Part shown: in pieces, positions 16,912 to 24,676 of the stretch
Layout: each line of letters begins with the position of its first letter
Numbering within the stretch: position 1 is the first letter of the stretch
Virus record (IMG/VR): IMGVR_UViG_3300042922_000827
Coordinates: 23,774-87,773 of that record
Direction: 5' to 3' (one strand)
DNA: 64,000 nt
Source: a virus
The notes under the pieces: model-generated
Seen by the model: the letters and a program-made list of their open reading frames with translations, nothing else
What the model was told of the DNA's origin: nothing
Databases searched by the model: none
Position numbers and translations under genes: made by a program

Positions 16912-18669
16912 TTATTCTGGGTCGATATAAACATTATACTCTGGAGCTTCGCACAAATATTGATTTGTGCTAAACACCAATCCAATGATCTTAGATATAG
17001 CATCTAAAATAACTTGATCCGATTTGATAGAGCTTAATACATTTCCATCAAATTCTTCAGTTCTGATATTGAATGGTGTTTCATTCATAATGCACCGCAA
17101 TGTTAAATTAATAGCGTTGGCTTTATTACCACCACAATATGCTAAGTATAGTGAAGAGATAAGCTCGGCATATGCACTATTGAGTACAGCATAAATATTA
17201 AACTTTTCATTAGATTTCATTTTTTCAAAATCTTCTTCGGTATAATCTTTTACTGACTCTTTTTCTAATTGATTGAATGCTCGGAACCCTTCAAAATTAG
17301 CACCAAATCCATATCCGTCTTTTGCAGCACTACGGCAATTTAATACAGCATCTTCTACAAGATCTTTTAATGCATCTCGATCAGTCATAGAAATACCACC
17401 AACTAAGTAATCAACCATATTGGCTTTGAGAGAATTGATTCTCCTTTTAAGGATGCCAATTTTAGTAATTTCTTCTTTTGTTGATTCGTAGTTTTCCAGC
17501 ATCGAATAAAGACCATTAATAAGCTCGTTATACACGTCGCTTTTAGTTCCGTCTTCATTATGCATAAGCTTAGGATTGACAACTTTAGTTTTCATATTAT
17601 CCGATTCGATAAGTTCGGCTTCTCCGGCAAATTCATGAAGATTTTGTGGAGTTGCTGCGAGACCGGCAGAAATATCAATTTGCTGTAACTTAGGATCAAT
17701 ATATTTCTTAATCAATTTAGCACCACTAAGGCGAGCCAAGTCTACAAGAAGATCCCCCTTAAATATATTTGTTACAATAGAAAATGGAGGTCTATTTTCG
17801 GCTGGCATAGATGCTAATTGCCCAATTAAAGAATCTACCATAGCATCCATATCATTTCCTAATTCTGGGCAGAAAACAACTGTTGGGACTAATTTGGCTC
17901 CAGCTGCATGTCCTTCTTCAGATGATGGAAAGAAAACATTTTGGTATATAATTTGATCTAAGAAAGCCCGCATTTCTGGAGTATTAATTTCTCCATCGAA
18001 TACATAAACTTTAGCATTACGAATAGAAGAAATTTTTCTTGAGCTATCTGTAATAAATGCTGGATCAGAATACCCGCTATCGAAAGTTAATCCATCATAA
18101 ACTTTCTGAACATTATGTATAGAATTAGAAACTCCAACGTCTATAAATACATCCATACCATGCTCGGCATAAATATTTTTAATATTTGCTGCCACCTCAG
18201 TATTTCCATTTGTAGCGATCATAGCAATACGATAAATATCATCGATTGTCGTTTCTTTCTTATTTGCTTCTATAATTTTGATTGCTTCGCCTACAGCATT
18301 CTGTAGCTGGCTGATCAATTCATTGTCACTAATAGCATATTTTTTGCTCGCTTCTACAAGCGCATTAAAAATAATAGCAGAAAGTATAATAGCAGAAGTA
18401 GTACCATCGCCCACTTCAACTACGATTCTTCTAGTAATATCCTCTAGATCGTCACGCATCGTATATTCAATAGGTCTATTAAATTTAATAGATCCTAAAA
18501 TAGTATGACCATCTTTAGAATATTTTGTTAAAGCGCCTTTTTGTCTAATAGCAGTAACAGATCCTGTTGGACCGAAAGAGTTTATTAATGAATTTGAAAT
18601 GATTTCTAGAGCTTTCTGCTGTGCTTCTCTTACCTTGTGTTTTGGAACGATATTTGTATAAACTGTCAT
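16912..18669 (-). CDS. Phage chaperonin, GroEL/Cpn60-like
   Basis: 585 aa, slightly longer than bacterial GroEL (about 545). Equatorial-domain ATP motifs are clear: GPTGSVTAI (33-41), SKDGHTIL (51-58, Asp53) and GDGTTS (87-92). A late VEDAVLNCRSAAKDG segment matches the region holding the GroEL catalytic Asp398. The apical part is divergent, and the C-terminus lacks the Gly-Gly-Met tail. It should be an ATP-driven folding chamber. AR9-like phages are known to encode a chaperonin. Its start overlaps the stop of the 217-aa gene by four bases, so the two are translationally coupled. No GroES-like gene is seen. Confidence 0.9.
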   Translation of the reverse strand: MTVYTNIVPKHKVREAQQKALEIISNSLINSFGPTGSVTAIRQKGALTKYSKDGHTILGSIKFNRPIEYTMRDDLEDITRRIVVEVGDGTTSAIILSAIIFNALVEASKKYAISDNELISQLQNAVGEAIKIIEANKKETTIDDIYRIAMIATNGNTEVAANIKNIYAEHGMDVFIDVGVSNSIHNVQKVYDGLTFDSGYSDPAFITDSSRKISSIRNAKVYVFDGEINTPEMRAFLDQIIYQNVFFPSSEEGHAAGAKLVPTVVFCPELGNDMDAMVDSLIGQLASMPAENRPPFSIVTNIFKGDLLVDLARLSGAKLIKKYIDPKLQQIDISAGLAATPQNLHEFAGEAELIESDNMKTKVVNPKLMHNEDGTKSDVYNELINGLYSMLENYESTKEEITKIGILKRRINSLKANMVDYLVGGISMTDRDALKDLVEDAVLNCRSAAKDGYGFGANFEGFRAFNQLEKESVKDYTEEDFEKMKSNEKFNIYAVLNSAYAELISSLYLAYCGGNKANAINLTLRCIMNETPFNIRTEEFDGNVLSSIKSDQVILDAISKIIGLVFSTNQYLCEAPEYNVYIDPE

Positions 18670-19319
18670 TTTTGTTCTCCCCCTATTTTTGGTAAAGTTA
18701 GTCCTACATATGGGTCAACTGTACGTACTTTATTAGAACCGGAAACGGCTAATATAACTTTCTTTGGTAATCCGCTAACTTCATCTATATTGTGCATATA
18801 GTTTAGTAGAAATATATACTTGCCACCCATGTTCTTATATTGTACGACTTGCTCCACATATTTTAGAAATAGACAATTGTAGGTAGTCATATCAGTTTCA
18901 TTTATTATAGCTACGATAGAACTATCTAAATCATTAATATACTGTTTTTGCATTTGATTTTTACAACTAATAAAGTTTCTAATAATACCATCAGAAGATT
19001 CTAAAGTTTTTGCAAATTTTAAAATATCATTTGGTTTGCAGTAAGTTAAAATTTCTTCCATATGTTTAGCTTCCAGGTCTTTTAACATATCATCTGCACT
19101 ACTGATATATTCTTCCTTGAGTAATATTGTAATAGGATTGGCTAATTTTCTAGCCAGCAACAAATTCCTTTTTACATTTTCACTACTAGCATTAACTACG
19201 AACTGATTAAAGTATATTGATTTCTTGTATTTTGAAATCATATAATTTATAATACCGAGATCAATATCTACTACAGATTCAAAAGCTAATAAGTTTGAGA
19301 AAGAATACTCCCTTTCCAT
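18666..19319 (-). CDS. Hypothetical protein coupled to chaperonin
   Basis: 217 aa, helical, begins MEREYSFSNLLAFESVVDID behind GAGGGGG. It overlaps the chaperonin start by four bases (ATGA type), so expression is coupled. No known fold recognised and it does not resemble GroES (no mobile-loop-like beta barrel). It could be a substrate adaptor or simply a neighbouring virion assembly factor. Confidence 0.65.
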   Translation of the reverse strand: MEREYSFSNLLAFESVVDIDLGIINYMISKYKKSIYFNQFVVNASSENVKRNLLLARKLANPITILLKEEYISSADDMLKDLEAKHMEEILTYCKPNDILKFAKTLESSDGIIRNFISCKNQMQKQYINDLDSSIVAIINETDMTTYNCLFLKYVEQVVQYKNMGGKYIFLLNYMHNIDEVSGLPKKVILAVSGSNKVRTVDPYVGLTLPKIGGEQK

Positions 19320-19380
19320 TTTTATCCCCCTCTAATTTTTATTTAACAATATTTTCCATTAAGAAACTAATTAAAAAAAT

Positions 19381-19409
19381 ACAGACGTATCTTTTTTAGA
19401 TACGTCTGT
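19381..19409. terminator. Hairpin terminator
   Basis: 12-bp stem with a T-rich loop and flank, between the SSB-like gene and the chaperonin pair. Confidence 0.8.
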
Positions 19410-19422
19410 ATAATTTGATTTA

Positions 19423-20199
19423 TTAATCTTCGTCCATAATATCACTAATAGTGCTGGAAGAAGATTTGTTAGCCCCTGCGCCTTTATTAGCGAAATAACT
19501 AGAACCGCTGCTTTTTGATGATTTTTGAGTATACAGTTCAACACCAACACCTGATGCTATTTTAGCCAAACTTTCATTTGTGCGATTTTGTGAAAATGAT
19601 AAGTTGTCAACAACACTGAATGCCACAGCTCCAGTCATTGCATTATAATAGTTTTCAAGCATTGTAATTACTTGTAAAATTTCTAAGTTTTGAAATGAAT
19701 CATAGTCACTAGAAAAATCACCAGTTTTTTCATCGAATTTTTCAATAGCGCAATGATAATTACGCTTAAATTCATAAGCGTAAGAACTTTCCACTTGACC
19801 GCTTTCACCAATTTTTCTAATAATTAAGCATGGAGCATTTTTACCAAACTCTTCTCCTGTAGAAACAGTAATAAGACCTTGTCCAGCCCATGTTCCGCGT
19901 TGATTGAATGCTTTTGGATCTTTAACAAAACCTTTAAGAGTTTCAGCAAAGATGCGTGCTTTTGAATGGTTTAAGTAAATTGTTGCTGCTGCTTTTGTAT
20001 CCCATTTGATATTTTCATCTTTATTAGCCGTTTCAATTTTAGGAGAGATAGCAAGTTTAAGAGTACCTTTCCACATTGAATGGGATAAATTTGTTACATC
20101 GATCTCACTTTCAGTATTACTCATTGAATACCCATATACAGTTGGACGATATTGATCCTTTTCTTTTTCACCATTATTATTGTAGCTTCCTAATGCCAT
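19423..20199 (-). CDS. Putative single-stranded DNA-binding protein
   Basis: 258 aa. The N-terminal 190 residues are beta-rich with aromatic positions (YRPTVYGYSMSN, GTLKLAISPK, RNYHCAIEKF). They are followed by a Ser/Gly/Lys linker and a short acidic tip (ISDIMDED), the tail architecture of SSB proteins. No OB-fold signature is definite, so this is a call from layout. AGGAGG precedes the ATG, and a 10-bp inverted repeat lies upstream (20241-20271). An alternative is a tail-tube-like structural protein. Confidence 0.4.
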   Translation of the reverse strand: MALGSYNNNGEKEKDQYRPTVYGYSMSNTESEIDVTNLSHSMWKGTLKLAISPKIETANKDENIKWDTKAAATIYLNHSKARIFAETLKGFVKDPKAFNQRGTWAGQGLITVSTGEEFGKNAPCLIIRKIGESGQVESSYAYEFKRNYHCAIEKFDEKTGDFSSDYDSFQNLEILQVITMLENYYNAMTGAVAFSVVDNLSFSQNRTNESLAKIASGVGVELYTQKSSKSSGSSYFANKGAGANKSSSSTISDIMDED

Positions 20200-20240
20200 T
20201 ATGACATCCTCCTTTAAATTAAATAAATTTAATTATAGTA

Positions 20241-20271
20241 TTGATTATAAAAATGTATGTGTTATAATCAA
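20241..20271. repeat. AT-rich inverted repeat upstream of SSB-like gene
   Basis: Perfect 10-bp arms TTGATTATAA (20241-20250) and TTATAATCAA (20262-20271) around an 11-base spacer, 42 bases before the gene start. There is no T-tract, so it looks more like an operator or promoter element than a terminator. Confidence 0.7.
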
Positions 20272-20276
20272 AAGCT

Positions 20277-20310
20277 AATAAGGGACATAGCCTTAGCTAT
20301 GTCCCTTATT
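20277..20310 (-). terminator. Hairpin terminator
   Basis: 15-bp near-perfect stem at the end of the metallopeptidase-like gene. Confidence 0.85.
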
Positions 20311-20312
20311 GA

Positions 20313-21458
20313 TTAATTATCAAATCCATAATTTACATAAAGTCTTGTTTTATTCTGATAGATTTTATTTTTTGATATAGTGCCGCGCAAATTATTATAT
20401 TTATTATACAAATCCATCCAACGTTTGTAGGCTACTCTATCTAATTCTTCTGAAGTTAAGAAATCATCAATTACAGCCATACGGGAATTAATCTGGTGAA
20501 TCAACAATACAGCATCGTCTTGTGTTTCCATATTGTTTACATTGAATTCGATTTCATAAAAATCATCTTCATAACCTTTAATGCCGTTAAGTTTCATCTT
20601 ATTCGCATTGCGTTTAAATACCTGCACAATATCGTCAATAAAACTTTCCGATATAAGAACATCATCGTCTATTCTTTCTAATCGACGAATGATATTGCTC
20701 ATTTCTTTGCGTTCTAATTTAGATGCAGTAATTTCCATTCCTTTATTGAGAGTATGAATAGCAGCAATACGATTATGTAGTACGTCTTTATATAACCGCA
20801 TTACCCAAGATAATACAACGACCTTATTATCAATAGGACTATTTACATTATACCCATTGCATGATATTTTACTCATTGCACTTTTCAACAAATCTGAATT
20901 ACCGCAATCTATATCAAACTGATCTACGATTTCGTTTTCTTCAGCTTCAAATATAGATGTAACTTTACGCAATGCATCTCTAATACCATAAGAAAGAATT
21001 TCTATATAGTGTATAGAATCTGTAAGTTTGATAGTTTCATTGCGCTGCAAAAGATAATTATCAATATTATTTTTTACTAACTCCATTGGAGTAGAATCTG
21101 TAACTAGATGAGAAACCTCATGTAATATGATAGCAGATATCTCTTTATATGACAATGCCATACCAGCATCAAATAGTTTTGAATCTAATTCCAAATAGTA
21201 CTCAGAAACAATATACTTATCGTCATTTTGAATGATACCGATAACATTCTTAGCTGGTATTATAGGCATTGCACATACTCCAAAAAACATTTTATCAGTA
21301 TTTTCAGTATAGATTACTTGTTTGCATCCATTACCAAATAAACGATTTAATGAATTTTTTGTCTCATTAAGTATATTTGAATTTTGTTGTCGTAAAAGAA
21401 CTTCTATACATGAATCAAAATCTGAAATATCGTTACGCAGTTTTTCACTAATAGCCAT
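20313..21458 (-). CDS. Metallopeptidase-like protein (HEVSH), late region
   Basis: 381 aa from the ATG at 21458 behind AAGGAGG. AIILHEVSHLV at about residues 112-122 is an HExxH zinc motif; the surrounding text differs from the two early HELSH proteins. The C-terminal half is helical and charged, with coiled-coil tendency. It lies between the capsid gene and the SSB-like gene with terminators either side, so a role in virion assembly or a packaged enzyme is possible. Third zinc ligand not identified. Confidence 0.6.
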   Translation of the reverse strand: MAISEKLRNDISDFDSCIEVLLRQQNSNILNETKNSLNRLFGNGCKQVIYTENTDKMFFGVCAMPIIPAKNVIGIIQNDDKYIVSEYYLELDSKLFDAGMALSYKEISAIILHEVSHLVTDSTPMELVKNNIDNYLLQRNETIKLTDSIHYIEILSYGIRDALRKVTSIFEAEENEIVDQFDIDCGNSDLLKSAMSKISCNGYNVNSPIDNKVVVLSWVMRLYKDVLHNRIAAIHTLNKGMEITASKLERKEMSNIIRRLERIDDDVLISESFIDDIVQVFKRNANKMKLNGIKGYEDDFYEIEFNVNNMETQDDAVLLIHQINSRMAVIDDFLTSEELDRVAYKRWMDLYNKYNNLRGTISKNKIYQNKTRLYVNYGFDN

Positions 21459-21483
21459 TGAATACACCTCCTTATTTACTAAA

Positions 21484-21519
21484 AAATATAGACCTACAGA
21501 TATCTGTAGGTCTATATTT
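21484..21519 (-). terminator. Hairpin terminator
   Basis: Perfect 36-base palindrome directly after the capsid gene (minus strand), the strongest hairpin in the window. Confidence 0.9.
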
Positions 21520-21528
21520 AAATTTTAA

Positions 21529-23358
21529 TTATGGTTTGATCGCACCATTAATTGCACTAGCATATGTTACACCGTTTGCAGTATAGTCATTTGCAGCACT
21601 AACACCAATTGGATCTGCATTATTAATATCTTCACGAAGACCAGTTGGGTTCATGATCTGAATACGTCCTTGTACAGGTTGGTATTCCAAGAACATCCAG
21701 CGTTCGAAGCAAGTAATACCAGGCAACTGATAGTTGGTAGTATCACGAATTTCGTTTGAGATGTATAATTGATAATCAACAATTTTGTACATTACCCTTT
21801 GGCTGTTGCGAGGAGTAAGAATAACAATTAAATTGTTGTTATTACGCATCTTTTGGCTAGAAATGAATTGGTATACACGTTTCTCGCCAGTAACAATGGT
21901 CTTTTTGTAATCAAGCTCAATTGGACCAATGTTAGATGGGCTAGAGTAGCTATAATCGCGAGGAGTGATTTTCTTAATCAACTCTGGGCGACCAAATACA
22001 GTTACTGACATGTTTTCATCGTTAAGAACATTTAACATGTAAGTTACTTGAGTATCCAAATAATCCATAAAGGTTTCTTGTCTCCATGATACATGAGAAC
22101 CCATGTAAGAACCTTGAGGAGGAATGAAGTCAAATGCTCCACTAATTTTCTGAGTTGAAGGTAATTTTAAGAAAGATTTATCAAGCTCATCATGAATAGT
22201 GTCATCTTTATAATGCATCAAACCTAAACGCATTTGGCTCATGATTTTAGTAATTTGATTTACGTTATAAAGTGCAGTGACATCTTTTACTTCTTCGGGA
22301 GATACTGTGGTTGTCATGTGCGGTGCTTCTGGAACTTCGAAGATATCCGTACGAGCACTCCATTTTGTTCTGCAAGTTGGGAATGCAGCAGATGATACAT
22401 CGACTACAGCATTAAGACGAACAGCTTTAACATCAGCCGTGTTCATGCAAGTAATCATAAATTTATTTTTCTTTACATAGCCGCTAATGATACCTTTAAC
22501 AATTTTTGTGTTAGTAGCATCAGTTTTTGCAACTACTGTAAAAGAAGCCATGATAGAGCGATCGAATTCACCATAAGATGGAACGAATTTCAAATCCCCT
22601 ACATTAAACAATACTGGTTTTACACCGGCTCCGCCAGCTTCTACAGTATCAATAGTTTTGGTTGTTGTATTGTAATACTTCTCACCGACTGCAACGTAGC
22701 TATCAATAAGAACTGCATTGATACAAGTTTTAATACTTAAATTAGCATTGCTAATTCCGAATTCATCTTTTAAAATATCAAGAGATTCGTTTTCTGGAAG
22801 AGTAATGATAATATCTTTTGTTGGGACACTATTTTTAATAGCATCTTTGATTTTGTACTGTTCCAAGAACATATCGATTTCTTCTCCGTCTGGAGTAACA
22901 AGAGTTCTTGTTTCCATAGTTAAAGTAAACTTAGGAGATTTAGTGATATCTTTTGGCATCGATTGATCAAAAACAGCATTCATCAAAAGATTTTTATGCA
23001 TAGGGAAAGTAATACCAATAACAGGATTGAATGCTCCTAAAGGTGCATTTTCAGATATTGCCTTACGGTCATTAAGATATAATTCCCCAAGATCTGCTTC
23101 AAGTTGAGCAATGTCTTCTGCATCTTGATACCTAGGATCTTTAGGATCGTAAGCCTCTTTAATGAAAAGTTTCCTCATCTCATCGTTTGTGGCATTTTTT
23201 TGAAAGAACATTGAAGGTTGTTCGTATAAACTAACACCCGATTCGCTTATAGCGCTTTTTGCAATGTCTAAGAACTGCTCGGCTAATTTATACATTGAAT
23301 CTTTTCTATAACCTTTTGACGCTGCCAAAGGGTTTTCGCGTTCACCTACAGCTGGCAT
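21529..23358 (-). CDS. Major capsid protein (HK97 fold)
   Basis: 609 aa. Text such as GAFNPVIGITFPMHKNLLMN, the acidic insertion LVTPDGEEIDMF, ETFMDYLDTQVTYMLNVLND and CFERWMFLEYQPVQGRIQIM is characteristic of large-myophage HK97-type capsid proteins. The first about 100 residues are helical and contain hydrophobic-x-Glu sites (AISE-S, FIKE-A, AISE-N), so the N-terminus is probably removed by the prohead protease, leaving a mature shell subunit of about 500 residues. Codon use is richer in GC than that of neighbours, as in highly expressed genes. Flanked by a strong terminator and AGGAGG. Confidence 0.85.
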   Translation of the reverse strand: MPAVGERENPLAASKGYRKDSMYKLAEQFLDIAKSAISESGVSLYEQPSMFFQKNATNDEMRKLFIKEAYDPKDPRYQDAEDIAQLEADLGELYLNDRKAISENAPLGAFNPVIGITFPMHKNLLMNAVFDQSMPKDITKSPKFTLTMETRTLVTPDGEEIDMFLEQYKIKDAIKNSVPTKDIIITLPENESLDILKDEFGISNANLSIKTCINAVLIDSYVAVGEKYYNTTTKTIDTVEAGGAGVKPVLFNVGDLKFVPSYGEFDRSIMASFTVVAKTDATNTKIVKGIISGYVKKNKFMITCMNTADVKAVRLNAVVDVSSAAFPTCRTKWSARTDIFEVPEAPHMTTTVSPEEVKDVTALYNVNQITKIMSQMRLGLMHYKDDTIHDELDKSFLKLPSTQKISGAFDFIPPQGSYMGSHVSWRQETFMDYLDTQVTYMLNVLNDENMSVTVFGRPELIKKITPRDYSYSSPSNIGPIELDYKKTIVTGEKRVYQFISSQKMRNNNNLIVILTPRNSQRVMYKIVDYQLYISNEIRDTTNYQLPGITCFERWMFLEYQPVQGRIQIMNPTGLREDINNADPIGVSAANDYTANGVTYASAINGAIKP

Positions 23359-23477
23359 AATATATTTCCTCCTTAATGAAAATTATAATTTTTATTTTTG
23401 GTTTATTATATTTTAACCTAATCAGGTTTAAATATTTACTATATTGTTATATTTAGCAGATACTATTCAATTAAAAT

Positions 23478-24662
23478 TCATTTCTTATTTTTGCCCAATT
23501 CTTCTAAAATATTGGTAAGAGTTGAGAAGATTGCCATGTGCCGTTGTAGTATTATTTGATTCTCCACGTAGCTTCTGGTGTCATAAGACTGAATTAGAGA
23601 GTCTCTTACGAGGTCTTTTAACTCTAAAAGCTTCCTCGTAACAAATTCGATGGGTCTGATATTGTCTTCGACTCTGTTTACTTTAGAGAGACGATCTATA
23701 CATTTCTCTATATTTGCATAGAGAGAAACAAACTGAGTTTTTAATTCTGTTTGTTTAATTTCTATTTGTTCTGGAGACATATTAGAGAACAATTCTGTCT
23801 CCATTTGTTTTATCTCGTCGTCTCCTTCGCCTCCACCTTGAACATCGTCTCCAGTACCTGTTCCATCATCTCCATCCCGCTCATCTCCGTAGTTAGGGGT
23901 AGAATCATCGTCACCTTCACCGGTTCCGCCATCTACATTTGGGTCGCTGCCTGTACCATCATCACCATCTGTTCCTCCTCCATCTACAGTTCCATCATCT
24001 CCACCTGGGTTGTCGTCGCCATAGTTAGGGGTTAGATCGTCGTCACCTCCACCAGTTCCACCATCTGTATTTGGATCATCGTTATTATCTAACCCAGAAT
24101 CCAAATTCCCACCAGTATTATCATCTCCTGCTCCATTATCTCCAGGAGTTCCTGCATTTGTAGTATTATCGTTTCCATCGTCTAGATTATCATCACCGTA
24201 GTTAGGAGTTAAATCATCATCACCTTCTTCTCCTGTAGTAGTATCATCAGGATTGGAAGGGGCTCCATCTGTTCCGACTACTTCATTTGCATCTGGATTG
24301 TCTGTAGTATAGTTGGGAGTTGTATCATCTTGGCTGTCTTCTCCTCCATCTATATGCTCTGTACCTGTAGGAGCAGGAGTATTTTGGTTATCTATATTAT
24401 CATTTGCGCCATCTTGATCATCATCAGTATAGTTAGCTGTGTCGTTTTTATCATCTTCTGTATCTAACGATTTTCCATTAGCAATGATTTCTTCATTTAC
24501 ACTGCTTCTATATTCTGGATCTATTCGCATTCTTTCTTTAATGGAACGAAGTTTACTTAACCATCTTTTATCATTTTGCTGTTCAGCTATAGCGATATAT
24601 TTATTCAATAGTGTATCTTTACTATAATCTTCATTCAGTACGAATTTATTAAAATCAAACAC
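23478..24662 (-). CDS. Asp/Gly-rich repeat protein with virion-type ends
   Basis: 394 aa, GTG start at 24662 behind GGAGG. N-terminus FVLNEDYSKD has a possible processing site; residues about 18-52 (LLNKYIAIAEQQNDKRWLSK) resemble the C-terminal end of the adjacent 758-aa protein. Residues about 70-280 are very acidic and repetitive, with at least four DDLTPNYGDDN-like units (TPNY). The C-terminal 110 residues are helical. The acidic centre may be a spacer or a nucleoid-mimicking scaffold. It lies next to the capsid gene, so a head protein is the best guess. Confidence 0.6.
   Translation of the reverse strand: MFDFNKFVLNEDYSKDTLLNKYIAIAEQQNDKRWLSKLRSIKERMRIDPEYRSSVNEEIIANGKSLDTEDDKNDTANYTDDDQDGANDNIDNQNTPAPTGTEHIDGGEDSQDDTTPNYTTDNPDANEVVGTDGAPSNPDDTTTGEEGDDDLTPNYGDDNLDDGNDNTTNAGTPGDNGAGDDNTGGNLDSGLDNNDDPNTDGGTGGGDDDLTPNYGDDNPGGDDGTVDGGGTDGDDGTGSDPNVDGGTGEGDDDSTPNYGDERDGDDGTGTGDDVQGGGEGDDEIKQMETELFSNMSPEQIEIKQTELKTQFVSLYANIEKCIDRLSKVNRVEDNIRPIEFVTRKLLELKDLVRDSLIQSYDTRSYVENQIILQRHMAIFSTLTNILEELGKNKK
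23820..24460. repeat. Degenerate in-gene repeats encoding TPNYGDD units
   Basis: Recurrent segments around 23885, 24020, 24195, 24300 and a degenerate one near 24427 encode TPNY/ANY followed by acidic residues. The repeats are imperfect in DNA, suggesting old expansions. Confidence 0.7.
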
Positions 24663-24676
24663 ATTTATACCTCCTT

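Noticed and set aside
23415-23428. Hairpin AACCTAATCAGGTT upstream of the capsid gene as a terminator
   Set aside because: Only 5-6 bp of stem and no T-tract on either strand.
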